A stretch of DNA of 10,188 nucleotides, taken from assembly GCA_047619485.1 (NCBI GenBank), contig JBLHKE010000241.1:1-10188 (forward strand), given 5' to 3'. Below the pieces are notes generated by a model. That model saw only the letters and a list, made by a program, of their open reading frames with translations. It did no database searches and was not told the DNA's origin. A program made the translations under genes and the position numbers. Shown one piece after another: positions 1 through 6,388 of the stretch. Positions within the stretch are counted from its first letter, which is position 1. The number at the start of each line of letters is the position of its first letter. Origin of the DNA: JBLHKE01 sp047619485. GTDB lineage: Bacteria > Verrucomicrobiota > Verrucomicrobiia > Verrucomicrobiales > DEV007.

Positions 1-206
1 TGACGCGCTCGTTTCCAGAGTTTTCTGGGCTGCAGAGCATCGCCTGGGAACAGGCGACGCTAGCGCGATTCGATCTGGCGATCGTGGTCACCGCTCACAG
101 GGCGATCGACTACCGCGAACTAGTCAACTGGGTGCCACTGATCGTCGATACCCGCAACGCGACCGCGGGAATCGAGGTGGACGAGAGAAAGGTCTGGAAA
201 GCATGA
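1..206 (+). CDS. UDP-N-acetyl-D-glucosamine 6-dehydrogenase (nucleotide-sugar dehydrogenase, WbpA-like), C-terminal fragment
   Basis: Only the last 67 complete codons are present; the reading frame begins at base 3 and stops at TGA 204-206. The fragment contains FSGLQSIAWEQATLARFDL, then a hydrophobic strand IVVTAHRAIDY and the near-terminal LIVDTRNAT. This pattern is typical of the C-terminal UDP-binding domain of UDP-GlcNAc dehydrogenases of the WbpA type. The family oxidises the C6 hydroxyl of UDP-GlcNAc to UDP-GlcNAcA in two NAD+-dependent steps in the cytoplasm. The stop overlaps the next start codon (ATGA), so the two genes are almost certainly cotranscribed and translationally coupled. 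The next gene is a WbpP/TviC-type 4-epimerase, the usual partner in UDP-GalNAcA synthesis. The catalytic Cys and the NAD-binding domain lie off the left edge, so substrate choice (GlcNAc versus glucose or ManNAc) rests on the tail sequence and the neighbour. Confidence 0.85.
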   Translation, partial: TRSFPEFSGLQSIAWEQATLARFDLAIVVTAHRAIDYRELVNWVPLIVDTRNATAGIEVDERKVWKA

Positions 207-1231
207 GCGCTTACGGATCACTGTGCGAATCGCTGTTGGCCAGTCCGCGGACTTGGCTCGTCACTGGGGCGGCTGGATTTATCGGATCTCACCTGGTCGA
301 AAATTTGCTTAAGCTCGGGCAGCAGGTGCGTGGGCTGGACAATTTTGCCACTGGGCGGCGCTCGAATCTGACAGAGTTGGAGGCGAACCTGTCGGCCGAG
401 GATTGGTCGCGATTGAAGTTTATCGACGGTGATCTGCGCGATCTCCCTACCTGCCAGGAAGCTTGTAGTGGAGTTGATTACGTTCTGCACCAGGGGGCGC
501 TCGGCTCGGTACCGCGTTCGATCGAGGATCCGCTCGCGAGCCACCAGAGCAACGTCAACGGCACCTTGAATCTGTTCCTCGCAGCGCGCGACGCGGCGGT
601 GAAACAGGTGGTCTACGCATCGAGCAGCTCAGTCTATGGCGACGATCCGGATCTGCCCAAGGTCGAGAGCCGGCTAGGGCGCGTGCTTTCGCCCTACGCT
701 GCGACCAAACTCATCGACGAGATCTACGCAGGTGTTTTCGCGAGCAACTACGGGCTCGGTGTCATCGGGCTACGCTATTTCAACGTCTTTGGCGCGCGCC
801 AAGATCCGCAGGGTGCGTATGCGGCGGTGATCCCGAAGTGGGTCGATTCGATGCTGCGTGGCGACGAGATCTTTATCAATGGCGATGGCGAGACCTCGCG
901 CGATTTTTGTTATGTCGACAACGTGGTGCAGATGAACCTGCTCGCGGCGACGACCGAAAATCCGCATGCGCGCGACCAGGCTTACAACGTCGCGGTCAAC
1001 GCCCGCACCACCCTTACCGTACTCTACGGGAAACTGCAGGTGCTGCTCGAGGCGCGCAATCCTGGGCTCAAAATTCCGCTACCGACCTATCGGGATTTCC
1101 GCGACGGGGACGTGCGGCACTCCCTCGCGAACATCTCAAAGGCGAGCGAACTGCTCGGTTACCAACCAACCCACAGCATTGACCAGGGGCTCGACGAAGC
1201 GATCGACTGGTACTGTGCGAACATCTCATGA
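203..1231 (+). CDS. wbpP: UDP-N-acetylglucosamine (GlcNAcA) 4-epimerase, WbpP/TviC-type extended SDR
   Basis: A 342-residue extended short-chain dehydrogenase/reductase. Visible landmarks are the NAD-binding GAAGFIG at residues 22-28, LDNFATG at 45-51, the VLHQGALGSVPRSI stretch around 94-107, the serine cluster SSSS at 140-143, the catalytic YxxxK (Y165, K169), GLRYFNVFGARQDP around 189-202, and NGDGETSRDFCYVDN around 226-240. From memory these match Pseudomonas WbpP and Salmonella TviC, which invert C4 of UDP-GlcNAc or UDP-GlcNAcA to give UDP-GalNAc or UDP-GalNAcA. The roughly 18-residue extension before the Rossmann fold is also typical of this subgroup rather than of GalE, and length matches the family. 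The start is ATG 203, overlapping the stop of the upstream dehydrogenase; the gene in turn overlaps the next one by ATGA. The epimerase function is strongly supported. Whether it acts on the uronic acid or the neutral sugar is inferred only from the neighbour. Confidence 0.93.
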   Translation: MSAYGSLCESLLASPRTWLVTGAAGFIGSHLVENLLKLGQQVRGLDNFATGRRSNLTELEANLSAEDWSRLKFIDGDLRDLPTCQEACSGVDYVLHQGALGSVPRSIEDPLASHQSNVNGTLNLFLAARDAAVKQVVYASSSSVYGDDPDLPKVESRLGRVLSPYAATKLIDEIYAGVFASNYGLGVIGLRYFNVFGARQDPQGAYAAVIPKWVDSMLRGDEIFINGDGETSRDFCYVDNVVQMNLLAATTENPHARDQAYNVAVNARTTLTVLYGKLQVLLEARNPGLKIPLPTYRDFRDGDVRHSLANISKASELLGYQPTHSIDQGLDEAIDWYCANIS

Positions 1232-2361
1232 AGCTAACATTTGTTTTTCCATGTCTCAACGAAGAGGGGACGCTCGGCGGCTGCATTAAACAGGTGCAGG
1301 CATCGCTCGACCGCGCTGATGGGCTCGAGTATGAAATCGTGGTTGCCGACAACGGCAGCACAGACCGCTCGGCAGAGATTGCCGAGTCGCTCGGTGCGCG
1401 CGTCGTCTCGGTGCCGCTGCGCGGATATGGTGCTGCCCTGCAGGGTGGGATCAACGCAGCAAGGGCGCCGCACGTGATGTTCGCTGATGCCGATTCGACC
1501 TACCTGCTCGACGACGCGCTCGAACTCTACGAGAAGGCGATCGAGACCGATGCTGACATGGCGATCGCTTCGCGCATGACCGGAAAGATCGAAAACGGGG
1601 CGATGCCGACCTTGCACCGTCGCCTCGGGACTCCCGTTTTGACCGGGCTGATCAATCTGCTGTTCCGCGGCAAGCTTAGCGACTGCAATTCTGGATTCCG
1701 CTGCTTGAAGAAAGCATCCTACGAGAAATGGGACATCCGCTCGAACGGCATGGAGTTCGCCTCCGAACTGCTGATCAAAGCGTTGAAATGTCGGGCGAAG
1801 ATGGTCGAGATCCCCTCCGGGTTAAACCGTGGACCCGAGGGACGCGAGGCGCACCTGCGCACCTGGCGTGATGGGATGCGCCACCTGCTGTTCATCTTTG
1901 CCGAGCGCCCGCAGCTGTTCGAGTGGCTCGGGTTGTTCATCCTCGGCGTCAGCTCGGTGTTGCAACTGATGGCGCTCCTGATTGGCCCGACGCAAATCCT
2001 TGGTCTGAACGTGTTCGACCTTCACAGCGAAGCTCTGCTGCTGCTCGCTGCGCTGACCGGAACGCAATTCTACTTGTTCAGTTGTGTGCTTTACCTGCGG
2101 GGGAAAGAGAAATCGACGGCGCTGACGCGAAAACTGATTGGGCTCGATGAAGGCGTGTTGTTCTTCCTCTTGCTCGCACTATTTGTCGGTGTGTTCCTGG
2201 TGGTGGCGAGCATCGTGGTGATCTGGATGAAAGCAGGTTTTGGCGGTATTGATCTGACCAATAGCCTGCTAGGTATCGTCCATTTCCTCAGTGTGCCGGG
2301 GATGCTGGCGATCGCGCTGCTCGGTATCCACGTGTTCAAGAAAACGACCGCTGACAACTAG
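1228..2361 (+). CDS. Membrane-anchored family 2 glycosyltransferase (DPM/polyprenyl-phosphate glycosyltransferase-like)
   Basis: A 377-residue protein with a cytoplasmic GT-A catalytic domain and a hydrophobic C-terminal half. The N-terminus FVFPCLNEEGT (residues 5-15), DNGSTD (41-46), the metal-binding DAD (87-89) and SDCNSGFRCL (151-160) are classic for the dolichol-phosphate mannose/glucose synthase-like branch of GT2. Four membrane segments can be read at about 232-253, 266-290, 310-334 and 348-370. Members of this branch transfer a sugar from a nucleotide sugar to polyprenyl phosphate, or act as membrane-bound polysaccharide transferases; the exact donor and acceptor cannot be read here. 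ATG 1228 overlaps the stop of the epimerase by four bases and has no clear Shine-Dalgarno site, which suggests translational coupling. Its place in a sugar-nucleotide operon supports a role in cell-surface polysaccharide assembly. Confidence 0.9.
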   Translation: MKLTFVFPCLNEEGTLGGCIKQVQASLDRADGLEYEIVVADNGSTDRSAEIAESLGARVVSVPLRGYGAALQGGINAARAPHVMFADADSTYLLDDALELYEKAIETDADMAIASRMTGKIENGAMPTLHRRLGTPVLTGLINLLFRGKLSDCNSGFRCLKKASYEKWDIRSNGMEFASELLIKALKCRAKMVEIPSGLNRGPEGREAHLRTWRDGMRHLLFIFAERPQLFEWLGLFILGVSSVLQLMALLIGPTQILGLNVFDLHSEALLLLAALTGTQFYLFSCVLYLRGKEKSTALTRKLIGLDEGVLFFLLLALFVGVFLVVASIVVIWMKAGFGGIDLTNSLLGIVHFLSVPGMLAIALLGIHVFKKTTADN

Positions 2362-2367
2362 GTGGGG

Positions 2368-3525
2368 ATGAGGCTACTTTTCGTGTCGAATCTGTTCCCG
2401 GACTCAACGGAACCGATCCGGGGACTCGACAATGCCTGTCTGCTCCACTACCTAGGCGAACATTTTGATGAGATACGAGCCGTCGGTATTCGTCCGACTC
2501 TGAGCGGCCGTGGTGAATTTTTCGCCCGGGAAGAAGATGCTGCGCTTTCGCCGCAGTTCTGCACTGTCCCTTACATCCCAAAAATAGGCAGCCGCTGGAA
2601 CCATCGTCTGATGGCTCGTTCGCTGGGGAAAGAGCTGGCTCGCATTCGGAAAGGTTTCGCTTTCGACGCAGTCTTGGGATCGTGGCTATACCCGGATGGG
2701 TGCGCGCTGGCGAGGCTCTCCGTGACGATGGGCTTTCCGTTCTGGCTGATCTGCCAGGGATCGGATGCGCATTCCTACCTCGACATGTCGGTGAGGCGTC
2801 GATTAATTGTCGCGGCGGCAAATCACAGCCGCGGCGTGATCACACGCAGTGGTGATCTTGCCAAGCGTCTAGGAGCGGCCGGCGTCGCCGAGGAGAAATT
2901 GCACCCGATTTACAACGGTGTCGATACGGAGACTTTCAAGCCGGCGCCGGATGCGGGTGCTGCGCGTTCGGCCTTAGGTCTCGAAGCTGGACGGGACTAC
3001 CTGTTGTTTGTTGGCAATTTTTTACCGGTGAAGAATCCGCGCCTGTTGCTGGAGGCCTGGCAGCTTGCGTGCGAATCGCTGCCTGATCGTGATCTCGGCC
3101 TGGTGATGATCGGTGCCGGCCCGATGGAGGAAGAAATTCGACACCAGGCGGAGCAAGTTGGCTTGGGCGATCGGCTCGTGCTGCCAGGGAGGCTCCCGCC
3201 GACAGAGGTCGCCGACTACATGCGAGCGGCCAGATGCCTAGTGCTCTCCAGCCACAATGAGGGCGTGCCAAACGTGGTCCTCGAGGCATTCGCTTCTGGT
3301 CTACCTGTCATTTCCACTGACGTGGGCGGCATTTCAGAGGTGCTCGATAGCGAATTTCTTGGAACGCTCGTGCCGCCGGGCGATCCGCAGGCACTGGCGG
3401 CTGCGATCTGCGAGACGCTGCAGGCGGAATCCGAGTCAGAGAAAATTGCCGAGCGTGCGCAGCGATTTGCTTGGCGGAGGACGGCTGAACAATATCGGGA
3501 TCTGTTAGTGCGGCCATCGAAATGA
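2368..3525 (+). CDS. Family 4 (GT-B) glycosyltransferase
   Basis: About 385 residues (counted from ATG 2368) with the two-Rossmann GT-B layout of family GT4. The N-terminus MRLLFVSNLFPDSTEP is the usual first strand and glycine-poor loop. Further along are a linker QGSDAHSY, IYNGVDTETFKP (about residues 181-192), the donor-domain start LLFVGNFLPVKNP, VMIGAGPMEEEI, and the retaining-enzyme EX7E motif in HNEGVPNVVLEAF (E298 and E306), followed by GLPVISTDVGGISEVL. There is no signal peptide or membrane span, so it should act at the inner face of the membrane, adding a sugar to a lipid-linked oligosaccharide from a nucleotide donor. A GTG at 2362 is in frame six bases earlier, directly after the preceding stop. 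I prefer ATG 2368 because the protein then begins at the conserved first strand. AGGTGG (2360-2365) precedes it but sits unusually close. Donor and acceptor are unknown. Confidence 0.92.
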   Translation: MRLLFVSNLFPDSTEPIRGLDNACLLHYLGEHFDEIRAVGIRPTLSGRGEFFAREEDAALSPQFCTVPYIPKIGSRWNHRLMARSLGKELARIRKGFAFDAVLGSWLYPDGCALARLSVTMGFPFWLICQGSDAHSYLDMSVRRRLIVAAANHSRGVITRSGDLAKRLGAAGVAEEKLHPIYNGVDTETFKPAPDAGAARSALGLEAGRDYLLFVGNFLPVKNPRLLLEAWQLACESLPDRDLGLVMIGAGPMEEEIRHQAEQVGLGDRLVLPGRLPPTEVADYMRAARCLVLSSHNEGVPNVVLEAFASGLPVISTDVGGISEVLDSEFLGTLVPPGDPQALAAAICETLQAESESEKIAERAQRFAWRRTAEQYRDLLVRPSK

Positions 3526-3548
3526 ATGTGAGCGATTTTTCGAAGTAG

Positions 3549-3575
3549 GATCGACAGGCTGATCGTCTGTCGGTC
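3549..3575 (+). terminator. Weak hairpin downstream of the glycosyltransferase operon
   Basis: GATCGACAG (3549-3557) and CTGTCGGTC (3567-3575) can pair as a 9-bp stem with one U-G pair and a 9-base loop, starting about 23 bases after the GT4 stop. No run of T follows the stem, so it is not a convincing intrinsic terminator. It may reduce read-through, stabilise the 3' end, or be chance. Confidence 0.3.
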
Positions 3576-3612
3576 CACGCTGGACGGTGATTCTGGGGAT
3601 GAGGCCGGATGC

Positions 3613-3777
3613 TAAGGGCTTGTCAGTAAATAAGTCATACAAAGAGATGCGAAGGAATTTTAGCCAGCACCAAGGCAGATTTCAGCGATTATAGCGGGGT
3701 ATTTGAGTTGGAAGCTAACGCGGGTGCTGGCCAAAATAACCAGCAGATTGTAGGAGTTATTTACTGACAAGCCCTAA
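3613..3777. mobile_element. MITE-like non-autonomous element, 159 bp, with perfect terminal inverted repeats and TAA flanks
   Basis: GGGCTTGTCAGTAAATAA at 3616-3633 is repeated as its exact reverse complement at 3757-3774 (18 of 18; 19 of 19 if A3615/T3775 is counted). Immediately outside lies TAA on both sides (3613-3615 and 3775-3777), which reads as a 3-bp target-site duplication. A second inverted pair lies inside: ATTTTAGCCAGCACC (3657-3671) against GGTGCTGGCCAAAAT (3723-3737), 14 of 15 matching, so the two ends are related as imperfect repeats of more than 50 bases around a 51-base core. No ORF of useful length lies within. Inverted ends plus a TNA-type duplication and no transposase is the definition of a MITE, mobilised by a transposase elsewhere. 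A TNA duplication would fit some IS5-family groups, but that assignment is only a suggestion. It lies between the GT4 and sugar-transferase genes and, if transcribed, could fold into a long hairpin. Confidence 0.7.
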
Positions 3778-3814
3778 GGCAATGCTCAGCCCGATGATCC
3801 GAGATCTGGAATTC

Positions 3815-3839
3815 TTCACAATCCACTTATATTAATATA
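3815..3839 (+). promoter_or_regulatory. AT-rich palindrome, possible promoter/operator region before the sugar transferase
   Basis: TATATTAATATA (3828-3839) is a perfect 12-bp palindrome in an otherwise GC-rich region and contains TATATT and TAATAT, either of which could serve as a -10 box. TTCACA (3815-3820) resembles a -35 box but the spacing to these boxes (7 to 12 bases) is too short for a standard sigma-70 promoter. The position, between the MITE-like element and the next gene, suggests transcription restarts here. The call is weak. Confidence 0.25.
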
Positions 3840-3958
3840 GCAGCTATGCTGTTCAGTCAGGGGAGCGGCCGTGAGGTCGTGGACGATTTGGAGAGATGGG
3901 ACGGGTTGGGATTATTTTTTAAAATTCTGTTCTTTCCATCGGTGCGGCGAAGGGCTAT

Positions 3959-3977
3959 AAGGAGATTGCGTAGAATG
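3959..3977 (+). promoter_or_regulatory. Shine-Dalgarno site that favours ATG 3975 as start of the sugar transferase
   Basis: AAGGAGA (3959-3965) lies nine bases before ATG 3975-3977 and is a near-perfect anti-16S match at acceptable spacing. The upstream in-frame ATG at 3846 has no such site. The 43 codons between the two are rich in AGA/AGG arginine codons (five), with ATA and TTA as well, unlike the body of the gene. Confidence 0.6.
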
Positions 3978-5519
3978 TTGCATTACCCACGCAATTTGGA
4001 TGCACGCATTTTTTCCTCCCTCTTCCCGCACTCAATGGCAGCAAACGGTCTCATCAATCGACATTGGATCTACGTAGCTCGGCATCTTGCTACGGATTTT
4101 GTCCTCTTTGTCATGGCATTTTTTGGCGGGACGTTCATGCGCTTTACTGACCATGAGAACTGGTTGCGTTTTTTTGGCCATTATCTGCCTGCGGTGGTCT
4201 TCGGAGGCCTCGTTTTCTCCTGTCTCGTCTACATCGTAGGTCTCTACGCTCCCCTGCGTATGGAGCACGCGATGGGAAAGCGCTTTGGGCGTCTTACCGT
4301 CTGCCTCCTGTTTTCCCTCTTCCTCGTAGTTGCCGTTGGTTACATTGACTGGTCGTCGCGTATCGGCCGGGGGGTGATGACATATTCGGTGGCGATTGTC
4401 TGCGTGCTGACTTTCCTGCACCACTTTATCATCTACCGCCGCAGCCGACATTTTCGTGAGCGGGTCGTGTTCATCGTCAATGATCGCTTCGACGCTAGCG
4501 AGGCGCGCGCGTTCGCATCGTTCGGTGCCCATCTCGATTTCGTCGGTCTTGTCGGAGGGCCAAACTTTGAATCTGAGGCCGGTGACGACAGCATGTTGCT
4601 CGGTAGCATCGATGATATTGAGGAGATCATTGCGGAACACCGGGTGAAACGGGTGCTCTGCACCACGACCGGAATGGACGAGCCCAAAATGCGTCGCGTA
4701 TTCTGCCAACTTCGCTACTCGGGAATCACCGTCGTCTCACTGATTAGCTTGTGTGAGGAAATCTACCAGTTCGTACCGATCGAATTCGTTTGCCCTAGTT
4801 GGCTGCTCGGTGCCAGCGATGCTCCCCAGATGCTCTACATCAAGAAGGTGAAGCGCGCGTTCGACATCATTGTGTCTTCGCTGGGGTTGCTCTTCCTCGG
4901 ACCATTCATGCTGTTAGGAATGGCAGCGGTGAAGCTTGGTTCGAATGGACCGATCTTCTATCGACAGATTCGGCTCGGCCGTTTCGGCAAGCATTTCGAG
5001 GTTCTCAAGTTGAGGTCAATGGTCGTCGACGCAGAGAAGGATGGAGCGCAGTGGTCCGCGGCTGGCAATGACCCACGTTCTACGGGCGTCGGTAAGATTT
5101 TGCGCCGCTACCGCATCGATGAGATCCCACAGCTGATCAATGTCTTCCGCGGTGAGATGTCCTTCGTCGGGCCGCGACCAGAGCGACCGGAGTTTGTGGA
5201 GCGGCTCGCCGAAGAAATCCCTTATTTCCAAGAAAGACTGCTGGTGCAGCCAGGGATTACCGGTTGGGCGCAGGTAAACTATCCTTATGGTGCTACGACG
5301 GATGACTCGCGCCGCAAGTTGGAGTACGATCTCTACTACATGAAGCACATGAGTTTGTTTCTCGACGCCTTTATCATTCTCGACACGTTTTCGATCATTC
5401 TCCGCGGAGGATTGGACGACTCGAAGAAAGTCGAGCACCCAGTCTCAAAAGCGATTTTGGAACACTACCGCAGCGCGGATTCTGAGCTGCGTAAGATGAC
5501 CAAATCAATATCAAATTAA
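3975..5519 (+). CDS. Undecaprenyl-phosphate sugar-1-phosphate transferase (polyisoprenyl-phosphate hexose/HexNAc-1-P transferase, WcaJ/WbaP/EpsB-like)
   Basis: About 514 residues from ATG 3975 (557 from the alternative ATG 3846). In the longer numbering, four membrane segments lie at about 81-99, 113-133, 149-168 and 178-197. A Rossmann-like central domain follows (RERVVFIVNDRF to about 310), then the bacterial sugar transferase domain: membrane hairpin at 338-362, FEVLKLRSM (384-392), the catalytic Asp-Glu in YRIDEIPQLINVF (D425, E426), GEMSFVGPRPERPEF (436-450), PGITGWAQVNYPYG (469-482) and KLEYDLYYMKHMS (491-503). The family moves a sugar-1-phosphate from a UDP-sugar to undecaprenyl phosphate, starting repeat-unit assembly on the inner membrane. 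The full-length architecture with PSWLLG before the catalytic domain recalls the exosortase-associated EpsB-like group, but that is recollection only. It stops at TAA 5517-5519, overlapping the next ATG by one base. The sugar used is not readable; HexNAc would fit the upstream enzymes. Confidence 0.9.
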   Translation: MLHYPRNLDARIFSSLFPHSMAANGLINRHWIYVARHLATDFVLFVMAFFGGTFMRFTDHENWLRFFGHYLPAVVFGGLVFSCLVYIVGLYAPLRMEHAMGKRFGRLTVCLLFSLFLVVAVGYIDWSSRIGRGVMTYSVAIVCVLTFLHHFIIYRRSRHFRERVVFIVNDRFDASEARAFASFGAHLDFVGLVGGPNFESEAGDDSMLLGSIDDIEEIIAEHRVKRVLCTTTGMDEPKMRRVFCQLRYSGITVVSLISLCEEIYQFVPIEFVCPSWLLGASDAPQMLYIKKVKRAFDIIVSSLGLLFLGPFMLLGMAAVKLGSNGPIFYRQIRLGRFGKHFEVLKLRSMVVDAEKDGAQWSAAGNDPRSTGVGKILRRYRIDEIPQLINVFRGEMSFVGPRPERPEFVERLAEEIPYFQERLLVQPGITGWAQVNYPYGATTDDSRRKLEYDLYYMKHMSLFLDAFIILDTFSIILRGGLDDSKKVEHPVSKAILEHYRSADSELRKMTKSISN

Positions 5520-6337
5520 TGGGAGTCGACCAACGCAGCCAGGAGCGACTTCGCTATCACTACGAGGTCGAGAAGGAACTCGGCGATCGTATGCGCGATT
5601 CGACGCGCGAGGAACGCACGGAACTATTTTCAAAGCTCTACGACGAGCTGTTCGAGCGCGTGCCCGACCACCCGCGCCTGGTGCGGCGGGAGACGCCGGA
5701 GGAGAGCCGGCGGGGGGTGGAGGCGCGAATGGCGATTCTTCGAGATCACATTGGTGCCGATACGACCTTCCTTGAATTTGCGCCGGGGGACTGCCGCTTG
5801 GCCTACGAGGTTTGCGGCAAGGTGAAGCATGTGTTGGGCGTGGATATTTCCGACCAGCGCGCCGCCGCGGACGCCACGCCAGACAATTTCGAACTGGTCG
5901 TCTACGACGGCTACCATCTGGAGGTCGAGCCGGGATCGGTCGATGTGGCTTTCAGCTACCAGTTTCTCGAGCACCTGCATCCGGATGACGTGCCCCTGCA
6001 TATGCAGATGGCGGTGGAGGCCTTGAAGCCGGGTGGCTGTTACATTTTTGACACCCCGCATGCCTATTCTGGTCCGCACGACATCTCGCGCTATTTTTCG
6101 CCGACGCCGCAGGGATTCCACCTCAAGGAATGGACCTACCGGGAGATGTTCGCGACGCTGAAGGCGGCTGGTTTTTCGAGCTGTTACACCTACCGCGGTC
6201 GCAAGGCGCGGATGAGCGGGATGTTCAATTTTCTGACTCTGAGCCTCGAGCGATTCGTCGGTTTGCTGCCGAGAAAGTTATCGAAAGCGCTGCGGACGAG
6301 ATTGTTTCTGGGCGTGACGATGATCGCGATCAAGTAG
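5519..6337 (+). CDS. Class I SAM-dependent methyltransferase (methyltransferase type 11 fold)
   Basis: A 272-residue protein with a charged helical N-terminus (about 1-75) followed by a Rossmann-type methyltransferase core. Motif I is FLEFAPGDCRLA at 84-95 (a variant of the usual ExGxGxG), the acidic residue that would bind the SAM ribose is D109 in LGVDIS, VVYDGYHLEVEPGSVDVAFSYQFLEHL (127-153) covers motifs II/III including the typical EHL, and ALKPGGCYIFDTPH (168-181) is the post-III strand. The substrate cannot be told. In this setting, methylation of a sugar residue or of a polysaccharide end is a reasonable inference. ATG 5519 overlaps the TAA of the sugar transferase by one base and no Shine-Dalgarno site is visible, so it is probably translationally coupled. 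It is the last gene of the + strand block, with a hydrophobic-basic C-terminus. Confidence 0.85.
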   Translation: MGVDQRSQERLRYHYEVEKELGDRMRDSTREERTELFSKLYDELFERVPDHPRLVRRETPEESRRGVEARMAILRDHIGADTTFLEFAPGDCRLAYEVCGKVKHVLGVDISDQRAAADATPDNFELVVYDGYHLEVEPGSVDVAFSYQFLEHLHPDDVPLHMQMAVEALKPGGCYIFDTPHAYSGPHDISRYFSPTPQGFHLKEWTYREMFATLKAAGFSSCYTYRGRKARMSGMFNFLTLSLERFVGLLPRKLSKALRTRLFLGVTMIAIK

Positions 6338-6388
6338 ATGCGGAACTCCGTCGTCTCGGCGAGCACCCGAAGTCTTTGAATCCGCTGG
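6338..6388. other. Convergent intergenic gap without a clear terminator
   Basis: The methyltransferase (+) and the giant protein gene (-) face each other with 51 bases between their stops. I see no strong stem followed by a T run on either strand, so termination may be Rho-dependent, may lie inside the opposing gene, or transcripts may overlap. Confidence 0.5.

Noticed and set aside
2336..2821. 161-codon ORF on the - strand
   Set aside because: It lies opposite the end of the GT2 gene and the start of the GT4 gene and shows no recognisable motif.
3526..3845. Search for a tRNA, riboswitch or small gene in the intergenic region
   Set aside because: No cloverleaf or known aptamer pattern is apparent, and no frame there gives a protein of credible length or composition; the structure seen is explained by the MITE-like inverted repeats.
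4032..4709. 225-codon ORF on the - strand
   Set aside because: It lies wholly opposite the membrane and central domains of the sugar transferase. The His/Asp/Glu-rich translation is what the complement of hydrophobic codons gives, with no motif or start site of note.
5630..6121. 163-codon ORF on the - strand
   Set aside because: It is the antisense shadow of the methyltransferase, whose SAM-binding motifs are intact in the + frame.
1..6337. Possible defence or other unknown multi-gene system
   Set aside because: Every gene in this part belongs to a familiar polysaccharide-assembly family with intact motifs, and the order fits that pathway.
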